This document shows positions 5,381 to 13,208 of a DNA stretch of 33,656 nt, one piece after another. Under the pieces are notes generated by a model. It had not been told where the DNA came from and made no database searches. It was given only the letters and a program-made list of their open reading frames with translations. This stretch comes from Candidatus Saccharimonadota bacterium. GTDB lineage: Bacteria > Patescibacteriota > Saccharimonadia > Saccharimonadales > Saccharimonadaceae. The stretch covers positions 1 through 33,656 of the forward strand of contig JAFWHE010000017.1 of NCBI GenBank assembly GCA_017512045.1, given 5' to 3'. Every line of letters starts with the position of its first letter. The first letter of the stretch is position 1. Position numbers and translations under genes: made by a program.

Positions 5381-6156
5381 TAACCACCATAAATAACAGA
5401 TTCTTTTGGCCTTTCTGCAGGAACGATGCGAGGGAGTTTTTTGACTTTTGGCATCAGAACTCGAACATTATGGCGGAGCTGGACCTTGAAACGGTCAAAA
5501 AGCATGCCGAGTGGACCGCCAATAATAATACAATCTGGATGATAACGTAAAATCAGTTCTGGCAGACCTAGTGAGACTCGATGCGCGATATCATCATAAG
5601 CTTCTTGTCCTCTGACGGAGGTAGCCTGACAATGGTAATCTTTGCCGATTGCCGCACAAGAGGCGATATCCTCCCATTCTGTTGGCTGATTTTTCCAAAT
5701 ATAGATTGTGTGGCCAGGTTCAACACTAGCAGAATTACGTGCCAAGACGCCCCTACGAGCTAAACCGCCACCAATACCAGTGCTAAATGTTAGATATAGA
5801 CTCAAGCCCTTGTGGTAGGTAGACTCATAGACTGTAGCAAGATTGGCATCGTTTTCTAGGTAAATTGGACAGCTGAATAAATTTTTTATACGCTTTGCAA
5901 GATCTAGATTTTTCCAGGGGCGGTTTCCAAATTTAATAGCTACATTATTTTCTATCCAACCTGGAATGGCAATGACGACATTTTTTACTTTTTTGCCGTA
6001 AGTAACGGAAAAGGGAACTAATGCGCTTTCCAGAATGGCTAAAAAGTCAGACTGTTTGTCGGGGGTAGGGAAACGGTATTTCTTTATAATACGTCCGTAG
6101 CGGTTGAATAATGCGATTAAAGTCTTGGTGCCGCCGATATCGATAACTAGATACAT
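5341..6156 (-). CDS. ROK-family sugar kinase or regulator-like protein
   Basis: An ASKHA-fold protein of 271 residues. Visible motifs: D-I-G-G-T-K-T (6-12, phosphate 1), I-A-I-P-G-W near 63-68, E-N-D-A-N-L-A near 101-107 (catalytic-type Asp), S-T-G-I-G-G-G near 124-130, V-E-P-G-H near 144-148, and I-I-I-G-G-P-L-G (adenosine). There is no N-terminal HTH, which favours a kinase such as glucokinase or N-acetylhexosamine kinase over a repressor. The usual zinc motif C-x-C-G-x-x-G-C-x-E is absent after the G-H; the equivalent segment keeps only W-E-D-I-A-S. The sugar substrate is unknown. The start has a -10 box 6 nt upstream and no SD. Confidence 0.8.
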   Translation of the reverse strand: MYLVIDIGGTKTLIALFNRYGRIIKKYRFPTPDKQSDFLAILESALVPFSVTYGKKVKNVVIAIPGWIENNVAIKFGNRPWKNLDLAKRIKNLFSCPIYLENDANLATVYESTYHKGLSLYLTFSTGIGGGLARRGVLARNSASVEPGHTIYIWKNQPTEWEDIASCAAIGKDYHCQATSVRGQEAYDDIAHRVSLGLPELILRYHPDCIIIGGPLGMLFDRFKVQLRHNVRVLMPKVKKLPRIVPAERPKESVIYGGYQYAKQKFSHRGQ

Positions 6157-6162
6157 AACTAT

Positions 6163-6171
6163 ATTATAGCA
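6163..6171 (-). promoter_or_regulatory. Extended -10 directly before the ROK gene
   Basis: Minus strand TGC-TATAAT, 6 nt before the ATG at 6156; no SD. The predicted +1 is the A of the ATG. Confidence 0.7.
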
Positions 6172-6194
6172 TAAGCAGATTCCTGTCGCTACTC

Positions 6195-6223
6195 TTTACA
6201 AATCGTTTAATCTCTGATAAAAT
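6195..6223 (+). promoter_or_regulatory. Promoter of rpsA
   Basis: TTTACA (6195-6200), a 17-bp spacer and TAAAAT (6218-6223). The predicted +1 is near 6230, giving a leader of about 100 nt. Confidence 0.75.
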
Positions 6224-6232
6224 GGTCGTATC

Positions 6233-6313
6233 TTAGGTTCGTTCAGGAGTTTTTATTTTTTGGCGAAATTTCTTAGAAAATTACTCAAAATAATGATTGC
6301 TGAACGGACCTAA
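6233..6313 (+). promoter_or_regulatory. Structured rpsA leader closing on the SD
   Basis: TTAGGTTCGTTCAG (6233-6246) pairs with CTGAACGGACCTAA (6300-6313) over 14 positions, with one G-U and no mismatch. The stem encloses a 53-nt loop rich in U and A. Its 3' arm runs into the SD AAAGGAAGG (6312-6320). This is a candidate site for autoregulation by S1 or another ribosomal protein. Confidence 0.65.
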
Positions 6314-6331
6314 AGGAAGGAAATAATATAA

Positions 6332-7396
6332 ATGGCTAATGCCAAAAAAGTTACAATGGATGAATTACTAGAAAAGAATAGTGATTCTATAAAACAATTA
6401 GTAGTTGGAGATACCGTCAATGGAAAGGTTATCTCTGTTAAGAAACATGAGATTTTGATTGATCTCGGTGCGAACGGCGTCGGAATGGTGCCTCGCAGGG
6501 AAGCATCTTTTTCTCGTGATTTGGAAGTAGGACAAGATGTCACTGCCTCTGTCATTGATACAGAGATGGATGACGGAATGGTGTTACTTTCTATGCGTAA
6601 AGCAGTGAAAGACAAGGGTTGGGATGAAATTTCTGCCAAGTTAGAGGCTGGAGAAATCGTAGAAATCACTCCATTTGATGCAAATCGCGGTGGTCTCTTA
6701 GTAGAATACGAAGGAATCAGAGGTTTCTTGCCAGTTTCTCAGCTTTCTGCGGAACATTATCCACGTGTAGGTTCTGCTGATAAGGATGAAATTTTGCAGA
6801 GGTTGAATTCTCTGGTTGGTCAACCTATCAAGGTTCGTATCTTGGATGCATCAAAGAAAGACAATAAACTAATTTTCTCAGAGAAAGAAGCTGTGAAAGA
6901 TGCGCTTTCTGCTCGTTTCTCAGAGATGCAGGTTGGCGATGTGGTCAAGGGCCTAGTCACTGGTGTCGTGGACTTTGGTGTATTTGTCAATGTAGATGGA
7001 ATTGAGGGGCTGATTCATATTTCTGAAATTTCTTGGGAAAGAGTGAATAATCCATCCGACTACGTCAAGCCAGGTGAGACGGTGGAGGCTAAGATTATCG
7101 CTATTGATAAAGAACGCCTATCGTTATCCATGAAGCAACTCAAGGATGATCCATGGTTATCAGAGGTGGAAGGTCTGAAAAAAGGCTCAAAGGTGGAGGG
7201 AACAGTCACTCGTATCACTCCATTTGGTGCATTCGTTCAGATTTCTCCAGCAGTAGAAGCACTGGTTCATGTCTCTGAACTAGGTGAAGGCAACGATGTT
7301 GATCCAGAAAAAGTCTTTACTTTAAATGAAAGAAAAGAGTTTAAAGTATTAGACATTGACCGTGAAGGTCGCAAGATTAGCTTAACGATTGCTTAG
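6332..7396 (+). CDS. rpsA: 30S ribosomal protein S1
   Basis: Ribosomal protein bS1, which captures mRNA leaders on the 30S subunit. It has 354 residues with four S1 (OB-fold) repeats at about 24-90, 105-187, 199-270 and 282-354. The third and fourth are the most canonical (G-D-V-V-K-G-x-V-T-G-V-V-D-F-G-V-F-V and G-S-K-V-E-G-T-V-T-R-I-T-P-F-G-A-F-V). Six-repeat S1 is the proteobacterial form; four repeats are usual in many other bacteria. The start ATG has the SD AAAGGAAGG, 11 nt upstream. It is monocistronic, with its own promoter, structured leader and terminator. Confidence 0.93.
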   Translation: MANAKKVTMDELLEKNSDSIKQLVVGDTVNGKVISVKKHEILIDLGANGVGMVPRREASFSRDLEVGQDVTASVIDTEMDDGMVLLSMRKAVKDKGWDEISAKLEAGEIVEITPFDANRGGLLVEYEGIRGFLPVSQLSAEHYPRVGSADKDEILQRLNSLVGQPIKVRILDASKKDNKLIFSEKEAVKDALSARFSEMQVGDVVKGLVTGVVDFGVFVNVDGIEGLIHISEISWERVNNPSDYVKPGETVEAKIIAIDKERLSLSMKQLKDDPWLSEVEGLKKGSKVEGTVTRITPFGAFVQISPAVEALVHVSELGEGNDVDPEKVFTLNERKEFKVLDIDREGRKISLTIA

Positions 7397-7406
7397 ACTA
7401 ACTAAA

Positions 7407-7434
7407 AATCACCTCTTTGTGGAGGTGATTTTTT
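7407..7434 (+). terminator. Terminator of rpsA
   Basis: AATCACCTC (7407-7415) pairs with GAGGTGATT (7422-7430) around TTTGTG, followed by a T run. Confidence 0.92.
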
Positions 7435-7450
7435 GTGCATATAACAACGT

Positions 7451-7717
7451 TTATTTCTTTTTCTTAATTACGCTGACCCAGATAATCTCAATTAGGGTAA
7501 AGATAGCAGCAAAGATAATCGGTGCAATGATATGCGAGCCGACTGTGTATTCAAACGACTTATTATTGATAGAATCGATAATCCAGTCAATAAGTGGCCA
7601 GACAATCATGGCAACGATTGCGTAAAGAACAAAATATAAAATGTAATATTTGGCAGAACCTCTATCAGTTTTGAATAGAGTAGATTCTACGTTTGACTTT
7701 GCGCTTGTTTTTGGCAT
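7451..7717 (-). CDS. Small two-helix membrane protein
   Basis: Encodes 88 residues. A polar N terminus of about 22 residues is followed by two membrane segments (about 24-47 and 61-83), separated by a polar loop (S-I-N-N-K-S-F-E-Y), and a K-K-K-K end. The positive-inside rule puts both termini in the cytoplasm. No family is recognised. The start has AAGGGG about 5 nt before the ATG, with an extended -10 about 27 nt upstream. It converges with rpsA. Confidence 0.65.
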   Translation of the reverse strand: MPKTSAKSNVESTLFKTDRGSAKYYILYFVLYAIVAMIVWPLIDWIIDSINNKSFEYTVGSHIIAPIIFAAIFTLIEIIWVSVIKKKK

Positions 7718-7743
7718 AAAACCCCTTATTATTACTTGAGTTT

Positions 7744-7752
7744 ATTATAGCA
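7744..7752 (-). promoter_or_regulatory. Extended -10 promoter of the small membrane protein
   Basis: Minus strand TGC-TATAAT. The predicted +1 is near 7737, giving a ~20-nt leader with an SD. No clear -35 is seen. Confidence 0.6.
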
Positions 7753-7792
7753 CAAACGGGAAACTGGCGCGTTTTTTATGATTTTAATTATA

Positions 7793-7903
7793 ATGGCAAC
7801 CATTCCGACTTATACTGAGCCGCTCAGCGCCATGTCGGCGGTGGCCTCCATGATTGGACTAGGATTAGATGTAGAACGTAGACGAAAAGCCAGAAAAAAA
7901 TAG
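7793..7903 (+). CDS. Possible 36-residue peptide
   Basis: A short open frame with a mildly hydrophobic middle and a very basic end (E-R-R-R-K-A-R-K-K), stopping at the start of a terminator hairpin. The start is unclear: the ATG at 7793 lies inside a TATAAT, an in-frame ATG at 7778 would add five residues (M-I-L-I-I), and a later ATG at 7832 would suit a +1 near 7801. There is no SD at any of them. It may be chance. Confidence 0.25.
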   Translation: MATIPTYTEPLSAMSAVASMIGLGLDVERRRKARKK

Positions 7904-7925
7904 AGACCCATGGTCTCATTTTTTA
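7903..7925. terminator. Bidirectional terminator
   Basis: GAGACC-CAT-GGTCTC (7903-7917) has A6 to its left and T6 to its right, so it can terminate from both sides. On the minus strand it closes the tRNA-Asn transcript. Confidence 0.8.
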
Positions 7926-7927
7926 TG

Positions 7928-8002
7928 TGGCTCCCCGGACTGGACTCGAACCAGTAACCTCGAAGTTAACAGCTTCTTGCTCCACCATTGAGCTACCGGG
8001 GA
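7928..8002 (-). tRNA. tRNA-Asn (GTT)
   Basis: A 75-nt cloverleaf on the minus strand. The acceptor TCCCCGG pairs with CCGGGGA, the discriminator is G, and CCA is encoded (7930-7928). The anticodon loop CTGTTAA gives GTT. The T arm ACTGG-TTCGAGT-CCAGT is intact. It has its own promoter and terminator. Confidence 0.96.
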
Positions 8003-8013
8003 ATATATCAGTA

Positions 8014-8042
8014 ATTATAAGGCTAGTTAGTGAAAAAATCAA
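8014..8042 (-). promoter_or_regulatory. Promoter of tRNA-Asn
   Basis: On the minus strand TTGATT (8042-8037), a 17-bp spacer and TATAAT (8019-8014). The -35 overlaps the stop codon of the upstream membrane-protein gene. Confidence 0.8.
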
Positions 8043-8626
8043 GGGTTTTCGGGGTTTTCTTCTGGCTCTGTTGGATAGACCACTATGATAGGAGTTAAGC
8101 TCCCGTCGCCATTGTCTATGTTTTCACCATTATCATCCACGTATCTCACCTCATTGTAATCAAAGGCTGGAGTGGTGGGTTGGCTAACTGGTCGAGCAGT
8201 GGGAGTAGGTTGACTGGTTGCGGTTTGATTCGGAGTGATGGTGGTGTTTGATTGAGTGTTAGCTCTATAATAATGATACTCAGCGTTTTGATAATCAGGG
8301 ACAGTCGTTACGGGTGTTTCCTCTACTAGGGGGTCATTTTCTTCTATTGAATTATCTGATACATCTATTAAATCAGGTGCATCAGAATCATCAGTATCAT
8401 TTCCGGTAACAGGGGTATTAACATCATCTGTGTTATGATTGTCGTCTGATGGAGTATGAGGGGAGAGAGAAACGTCGGGGTCTTTTAGGGAAATATCATT
8501 AGAGGACATTTTTTGGCTAGAAACAGCAGTGGCAGTGAGGAGAATCAGTGTAATCAGTACCGCACTCAGGAAAATAATGCGACCAGCAATTATAAACTTA
8601 TACACTCTATCATCTAAGCCTTCCAT
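8039..8626 (-). CDS. Single-pass membrane protein with Ser/Thr/Asp/Pro-rich extracellular part
   Basis: About 195 residues from the ATG at 8626. A short cytoplasmic N terminus is followed by one hydrophobic segment (about 12-34), then a long low-complexity region rich in Asp, Ser, Thr, Asn and Pro, with no recognised fold. It is probably exposed on the cell surface as a stalk or spacer. The start is uncertain: an in-frame ATG at 8638 is equally possible, neither has an SD, and the frame is open further upstream. I did not use the longer frame because it crosses the infB promoter and the leader of infB. It is divergent from infB; no clear promoter is identified. Confidence 0.6.
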   Translation of the reverse strand: MEGLDDRVYKFIIAGRIIFLSAVLITLILLTATAVSSQKMSSNDISLKDPDVSLSPHTPSDDNHNTDDVNTPVTGNDTDDSDAPDLIDVSDNSIEENDPLVEETPVTTVPDYQNAEYHYYRANTQSNTTITPNQTATSQPTPTARPVSQPTTPAFDYNEVRYVDDNGENIDNGDGSLTPIIVVYPTEPEENPENP

Positions 8627-8646
8627 TACAACCAGCATAACATAAG

Positions 8647-8675
8647 TTGGCAAAAAAGTCCATATATGATAGAAT
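8647..8675 (+). promoter_or_regulatory. Promoter of infB
   Basis: TTGGCA (8647-8652), a 17-bp spacer and TAGAAT (8670-8675). The predicted +1 is near 8682, with an ~80-nt leader. It lies just upstream of the divergent membrane-protein gene's start. Confidence 0.7.
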
Positions 8676-8761
8676 AAATAGATAAGAGAAGCGGTGGCGT
8701 GATTTTGCGTGTATCTGGTTATAGATATGTGAATTGCGTAACAATAGGGAAAGGAGAGCAT

Positions 8762-10534
8762 ATGAGCACACAAGAGAAAGTTATTCAGATTGCTGGGTCT
8801 ATTACTGTTGATGAACTGGCAAATGCTCTCGGTTTGACGGTCACTACCCTGATAGGTCAATTATTTAAAGAGGGAATTGTCGCTACCATCAATCAGAGAC
8901 TAGACTATGATACGGCCTCTATTATTATTGATGAGCTAGGCATAGAGGGGGTGCGTTTGGAGAAAAAGAACTCTGCCACTCAGATTTCTGACAACCGTCG
9001 TGAGCTATCAGATAAGGCAGTGGGTCGTCCACCTGTGGTGGCGGTGATGGGTCATGTTGATCACGGTAAGACTACTTTATTAGATACTTTGTTGAACAAG
9101 AAGACCGTAGAGGATGAGGCTGGCGGTATTACGCAACATATTTCCGCTTATCAGTTAGAACATGATGGTAGGAAGATTACTTTTCTAGACACGCCGGGGC
9201 ACGAGGCGTTTGCAGCGATTCGCCAACATGGTGCCATGTTGACAGATATAGTTGTAATTGTAGTGGCGGCAGATGACGGCGTGAAACCGCAGACGATAGA
9301 AGCGATTAAATTTGCGCAGGGAGCGAATGCAAAAATTATCGTTGCGATTAATAAAATTGATCGTGAAGGTGCTGATATCCCACGTACCATGGCGGACTTA
9401 GCGCAAAACGGTCTCCAGCCAGAAGAATGGGGCGGTGATATTACAATGGTACCGATTTCTGCGAAGCTCAATCAAAATCTGGATAAGTTGTTAGATATGA
9501 TTCTCTTGATTGCTGACATGGAAGAATTGAAGGCTGATGTGGATATTCCGGCTGAAGGATTAGTAATTGAGAGCCATATGGAAACAGGTAAGGGCTCCGT
9601 AGTGAATCTATTGGTTACCGGTGGCGAACTCAAAACCGGCGAATTTATCGTGGCGGGGAATACTTACGCTAAGATTCGTACAATGGTAGATTTTCGTGGC
9701 AAGCCAAAGGGCAAGGCTACGCCTTCTACCCCTGTTACAGTGACTGGATTTAAGGATTTGCCGGATTTCGGTGATAGATTCATAGAGGTAGTAGATGAGA
9801 AGACTGCTCGTAAGATGGCACTTCTTAATGCTAACGCTAGTGCTGATGCTAGTGCATCTGCTAACGTCACCTCGGGCGATTTGCTTCGCATGATGAATAC
9901 GGCTGATAATTCTAAAGTATTCAATGTCTTGATCAAGGGTGACGTACTTGGTTCTGTCACCTCCGTAGTGGATAGTCTAAAAATGATAGACACTAAGGGA
10001 GAGATTACACTAAACATCGTTGCAACTGGTGTGGGGGACGTAACAGAGAATGATGTGTATATGGCGACAGGGGAAAACACAGTGATTTATGGCTTTAACG
10101 TAACCGTGCCGACCAACATCGCAAAGATGGCAGCCAGAGATAATGTACCGATTCGTTGTTATAAGGTGATTTATGAACTTCTAGATGATGCAAAGCACTC
10201 CATGGAAGATCTGTTGGATGCCGAGGTGGTAGAGGAAGATGTTGGTGAGATGAAGATTGAAGGTGTATTTCGTACAGAGAAGACATCCATCATTGCTGGT
10301 GGTGAGGTATTAAGAGGTAGTGTGAAGCCTGGCGTATTGGCGCGTGTCGTTCGTGCTAAGGAAGAAATTGGTGAGGTAGAAGTTGTCTCTGTTCAGAAAG
10401 AAAAAATTGACGTGAATGAGCTAGTTTCTGGTGAAATTGGTGGTCTAGCATTGAAAACTGAGCATAAGATTAACTTGCAGATTGGTGATAGATTGAAACT
10501 ATTTACCAGGGAATTAAAAAAGAAGACATTATAA
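8762..10534 (+). CDS. infB: Translation initiation factor IF-2
   Basis: GTPase of 590 residues that places fMet-tRNA on the 30S subunit and promotes subunit joining. A short IF2-N domain (about 5-60) leads directly into the G domain, with no long linker. G1 is G-H-V-D-H-G-K-T (97-104), G3 D-T-P-G-H-E (143-148), G4 N-K-I-D (197-200), and G5 I-S-A-K near 233. Domains II, III and the C-terminal beta barrels follow to R-E-L-K-K-K. It is much shorter than the E. coli protein because the N-terminal extension is reduced. An Ala/Ser/Asn-rich stretch near 360-375 sits in domain III. The start ATG has the SD AAAGGAG 5 nt upstream; an in-frame upstream extension lacks an SD and is not used. Confidence 0.96.
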   Translation: MSTQEKVIQIAGSITVDELANALGLTVTTLIGQLFKEGIVATINQRLDYDTASIIIDELGIEGVRLEKKNSATQISDNRRELSDKAVGRPPVVAVMGHVDHGKTTLLDTLLNKKTVEDEAGGITQHISAYQLEHDGRKITFLDTPGHEAFAAIRQHGAMLTDIVVIVVAADDGVKPQTIEAIKFAQGANAKIIVAINKIDREGADIPRTMADLAQNGLQPEEWGGDITMVPISAKLNQNLDKLLDMILLIADMEELKADVDIPAEGLVIESHMETGKGSVVNLLVTGGELKTGEFIVAGNTYAKIRTMVDFRGKPKGKATPSTPVTVTGFKDLPDFGDRFIEVVDEKTARKMALLNANASADASASANVTSGDLLRMMNTADNSKVFNVLIKGDVLGSVTSVVDSLKMIDTKGEITLNIVATGVGDVTENDVYMATGENTVIYGFNVTVPTNIAKMAARDNVPIRCYKVIYELLDDAKHSMEDLLDAEVVEEDVGEMKIEGVFRTEKTSIIAGGEVLRGSVKPGVLARVVRAKEEIGEVEVVSVQKEKIDVNELVSGEIGGLALKTEHKINLQIGDRLKLFTRELKKKTL

Positions 10535-10574
10535 AAGCATTTACTTCACTAGTAGCCTCGATAAAGATTGTTAA

Positions 10575-10991
10575 TTATTGCCCTAGAATTTGCGATTGCC
10601 CAGAACGGATTTCATTCTTTAGCTCATCAATTGTAGATTGCACAATTTCATGATAATTTGGGCGATTTTTCTGAATCCACTTGATAGAGAGATATTCGCT
10701 GATAATTTCCCAAGTCCCCTCTGACACGCCGTATTTATCCAAAACCTTCTTATAGATAGGATCAGTACGGAAATCCATGCCGAGTTCAGAAACAACTTTA
10801 CGGATGACTTGCTGGTCATTCTCCATAATGCCTTCAAATTCCTCTATTTGAGCTTCTGTTAAGCCTTCGCTCATTTTTGTGCCGACACGCAGTTCCAGTT
10901 CTTCTTGGGCGTGGTTCAAAAAGGCTTGTTTTTGGTCTTCTGGGAGATTTGACAATCCCACCTCTGAAAGAAAATTATCGTCAAATTTCAT
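10575..10991 (-). CDS. DUF5663-like small acidic protein
   Basis: Encodes 138 residues, acidic and predicted all helical, with no signal or membrane segment. The core G-L-x-x-L-P-E-D-Q-K-x-x-F-L through L-T-E-A-Q-I-E-E-F-E-G-I-M is shared with the protein at 27203-27604 and matches DUF5663-type proteins of candidate-phyla bacteria (from memory, not searched). Function unknown. It converges with infB. The start at 10991 has TATACT 6 nt upstream and no SD. Confidence 0.65.
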   Translation of the reverse strand: MKFDDNFLSEVGLSNLPEDQKQAFLNHAQEELELRVGTKMSEGLTEAQIEEFEGIMENDQQVIRKVVSELGMDFRTDPIYKKVLDKYGVSEGTWEIISEYLSIKWIQKNRPNYHEIVQSTIDELKNEIRSGQSQILGQ

Positions 10992-10997
10992 AATTTA

Positions 10998-11003
10998 AGT
11001 ATA
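10998..11003 (-). promoter_or_regulatory. -10 box directly before the DUF5663-like gene
   Basis: Minus strand TATACT, 6 nt before the ATG at 10991; no SD. It lies between the fmt stop and this gene. Confidence 0.55.
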
Positions 11004-11052
11004 AGCGATTTATGCGAAAAATGCAAGCAAAAATATTTCTCGAATCCTGGTT

Positions 11053-11880
11053 CTATTTGCAATAGCCATTCAGAAAAGATTTGGCATCCATCACCTTGCG
11101 TCCAGCAGGCTGTAGGTAATCCACTACCAGGTATTTCCCATCATGACATTGTAATGCGAGGGGATTTTTGCTAGGAGCGGAATCTTCAATATGAGCACTA
11201 ATAATAATACATTCTAGGTCATGGAAAACATATTTACTCTTAGGATAGCCGGAAAAAGCACGGATTTCACCCAGGAGTTGCTCGGCGGATTTTTCAGCTG
11301 GATTTAAAGGGGAAAGAGATTTGTCTAACATTTTAGTAAAAGTGGCTTTGCTATCATCTTGAGGGGTTGCCGTAGGTAAATGGGTAAGATTTTCTGTTAT
11401 CCATCTAGCACCAGCTTCTGATAGCTTCTGATAGACGGTATCTTTGTAATCACTAGCATCTATTAGAGATAACTCATCAGAAGAAAAAATTTCTTTTTCG
11501 GAAAAAGTAGCCTGGTGATAGATATCTCCGGCGTCCATGGCTTTGGCTAGCTTCATTACGGATACGCCAAACTTTTTATCACCGTTCACAATGGCGGTTT
11601 CTATCGGTGATGGTCCACGATATTGTGGCAATAGGGAAGGATGGATATTCAAAATCCCCTCTGGCTCAAACAACTCCAGGATATCAGGTCTAATGATGAC
11701 CCCATAAGAGGCTAAAATTCCATAGAGTTTGTCGGAGCTATCGCGGGTGAGTTTCTTTACTTCTTCTAGATCTTCTTTTTTGCGGGCATGGAAGACAATC
11801 TCACATTTTTCTGCCAAAACCCCTAAAGCGTAATCAGCTAGTGGTCCATTGCCAAAAAAGATAATCTTAGGTTTAGTCAT
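11053..11880 (-). CDS. fmt: Methionyl-tRNA formyltransferase
   Basis: Enzyme of 275 residues that formylates Met-tRNA(fMet) using 10-formyl-THF, working with IF-2 and Def in initiation. The N-terminal Rossmann domain starts I-I-F-F-G-N-G. Catalytic residues are in place: N78, H80 in N-I-H-P-S-L-L-P-Q-Y-R-G, and D116 in M-D-A-G-D-I. A reduced C-terminal OB-type domain follows; the protein is about 40 residues shorter than E. coli Fmt. The ATG at 11880 overlaps the end of def by 8 nt, so I placed the start there although the frame is open further upstream inside def. The pair is translationally coupled. Confidence 0.92.
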   Translation of the reverse strand: MTKPKIIFFGNGPLADYALGVLAEKCEIVFHARKKEDLEEVKKLTRDSSDKLYGILASYGVIIRPDILELFEPEGILNIHPSLLPQYRGPSPIETAIVNGDKKFGVSVMKLAKAMDAGDIYHQATFSEKEIFSSDELSLIDASDYKDTVYQKLSEAGARWITENLTHLPTATPQDDSKATFTKMLDKSLSPLNPAEKSAEQLLGEIRAFSGYPKSKYVFHDLECIIISAHIEDSAPSKNPLALQCHDGKYLVVDYLQPAGRKVMDAKSFLNGYCK

Positions 11881-12445
11881 CTGGAAAGAGATCCTTGTTG
11901 GATTTAATTTCTTTTTCGTAATCGGCTGGCTGGAGATCGCCGTTTTCGTCGAGGCGATAAAAAGCTTTTGTATCATCTTTGATATGATCAATAAAGAGAA
12001 CGCCATTGAGGTGGTCAATCTCATGTAGGAGCGTGCGAGCTAAGAAACCATCTGCTTTGATTCTGACTTCTGTACCATCTTCTAGCATAGCTTTGACTTT
12101 GGCTTTGCTTGGGCGGGGAACGCGACCATAAATCTCTGGCACAGATAGACAGCCCTCATAATCTCGCACTACCTTACCATCTGTCTTTATCACTTCTGGG
12201 TTAATCAGGGCGGTAAAATGATTATTTTCTTTGTCGTCAAAATCATCACGCACAATAATAACCCTGCGATTGATACCTAGTTGTGGTGCGGCCATAGCGG
12301 TAGTTAGTTCATAGGGATGTTCCTTTTCCCAATCAATAGAACTTTTGGTCATCTTCTTGATAATATCTTTGACTTCATCGTCAATAACGCTAATTTTAGT
12401 GGATTTTTTCCGTAGACGTGAATCTGGCGTAGTGATTACTTTCAT
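11873..12445 (-). CDS. def: Peptide deformylase
   Basis: Metalloenzyme of 190 residues that removes the N-formyl group from new proteins. Motif 2 E-G-C-L-S (97-101, Cys metal ligand) and motif 3 H-E-I-D-H (141-145, two His ligands and catalytic Glu) are intact. Motif 1, normally G-x-G-x-A-A-P-Q, reads T-T-A-M-A-A-P-Q (48-55): the Q is kept but both glycines are replaced. An insert (D-D-F-D-D-K-E-N-N-H) follows the first strand. It is first in the def-fmt operon. The start at 12445 has an extended -10 6 nt upstream and no SD. Confidence 0.93.
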   Translation of the reverse strand: MKVITTPDSRLRKKSTKISVIDDEVKDIIKKMTKSSIDWEKEHPYELTTAMAAPQLGINRRVIIVRDDFDDKENNHFTALINPEVIKTDGKVVRDYEGCLSVPEIYGRVPRPSKAKVKAMLEDGTEVRIKADGFLARTLLHEIDHLNGVLFIDHIKDDTKAFYRLDENGDLQPADYEKEIKSNKDLFPDD

Positions 12446-12451
12446 AGAGGT

Positions 12452-12460
12452 ATTATACCA
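12452..12460 (-). promoter_or_regulatory. Extended -10 directly before def
   Basis: Minus strand TGG-TATAAT, 6 nt before the ATG at 12445; no SD. The predicted +1 is the A of the ATG. Confidence 0.7.
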
Positions 12461-12563
12461 TATCTTGGTTTTATCTGCATTTGCGCAAGCTTGCCTTGCA
12501 TAACAGAGAAGGAGAGGGGTTAGGTTTAGCGTAAGGGTGTTAAGATGGGAGTGGGAGAATTTT

Positions 12564-13208
12564 ATGAAGAAAGTTTTGATTTTTGATTATGGATTTTCAG
12601 GGTGGAAGCTGGGAAGTTTGATAGAAAAAGAATTTCCAGTAGAAGTAAAACGTTTAATAATTGGTGGGGAAGAGGATCTTCATCATCAGACTAATTGGGA
12701 GATTAGAGAAAACGCGAAAGTGGCACTAGAGCCTTTTGTCGGTAACGTGGATGTGATTATTTTGGCAAATCCGTTGGTGGCGATGATCGCGGAAGATTAT
12801 CTAAAATTGGAGTTTCCAGAGCAGAAATTCATTGGCTATGGTTGGAATCTGCCAGATTTGGTTAGGGATACAAAGCAGGTGCTTGTCATAGCACCAGAAC
12901 GGCTAGGTAGAACAGAACAATATCAGAAGATGAAAGCGGAATGTCAAGGGGTGAATATCAAAGAAACTGATAGCCAGAGGTGGTTAGATCTTGTAAAAAG
13001 CGATATCAATTTAGAAGATACGGATTTGATAGAGGATATTAAGGGTCTGACTGGCGGGAAAATGGTGCTTTATAATGCTAGATTAGTATTAATGGAAAAT
13101 CGTCTAAAAGAAAAAGTGAAATGGAAAGTAGAAGTGGTAGATTTCTTTGGGATAATTATAGAAATTCTAGGGCGTGAATTTGCGCATGATTTTAGAAAGG
13201 CATCATAA
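12564..13208 (+). CDS. Asp/Glu racemase-like protein, catalytic cysteines not seen
   Basis: Encodes 214 residues. The N terminus (V-L-I-F-D-Y-G-F-S-G-W-K-L) and the spacing of later strands (V-I-I-L-A-N-P-L-V-A-M, then K-F-I-G-Y-G) recall glutamate racemase MurI. However, the first catalytic Cys region (usually A-C-N-T) reads A-N-P-L, and no G-C-T-H motif is present; the protein has one Cys, at a different place (E-C-Q-G). It may be a divergent or inactive member, or an unrelated Rossmann-like protein. The start ATG at 12564 has GGGAG 6 nt upstream; an in-frame GTG at 12537 is less likely. It lies between priA and def-fmt on the opposite strand, overlapping the priA stop by 6 bp. Confidence 0.5.
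   Translation: MKKVLIFDYGFSGWKLGSLIEKEFPVEVKRLIIGGEEDLHHQTNWEIRENAKVALEPFVGNVDVIILANPLVAMIAEDYLKLEFPEQKFIGYGWNLPDLVRDTKQVLVIAPERLGRTEQYQKMKAECQGVNIKETDSQRWLDLVKSDINLEDTDLIEDIKGLTGGKMVLYNARLVLMENRLKEKVKWKVEVVDFFGIIIEILGREFAHDFRKAS

Noticed and set aside
8627-8860. N-terminal extension of the Ser/Thr-rich membrane protein
   Set aside because: It runs through the infB promoter and leader into infB; the single membrane segment follows directly after the ATG at 8626.
11881-12024. N-terminal extension of fmt inside def
   Set aside because: Fmt homology starts at M-T-K-P-K; the extension is just def read in another frame.
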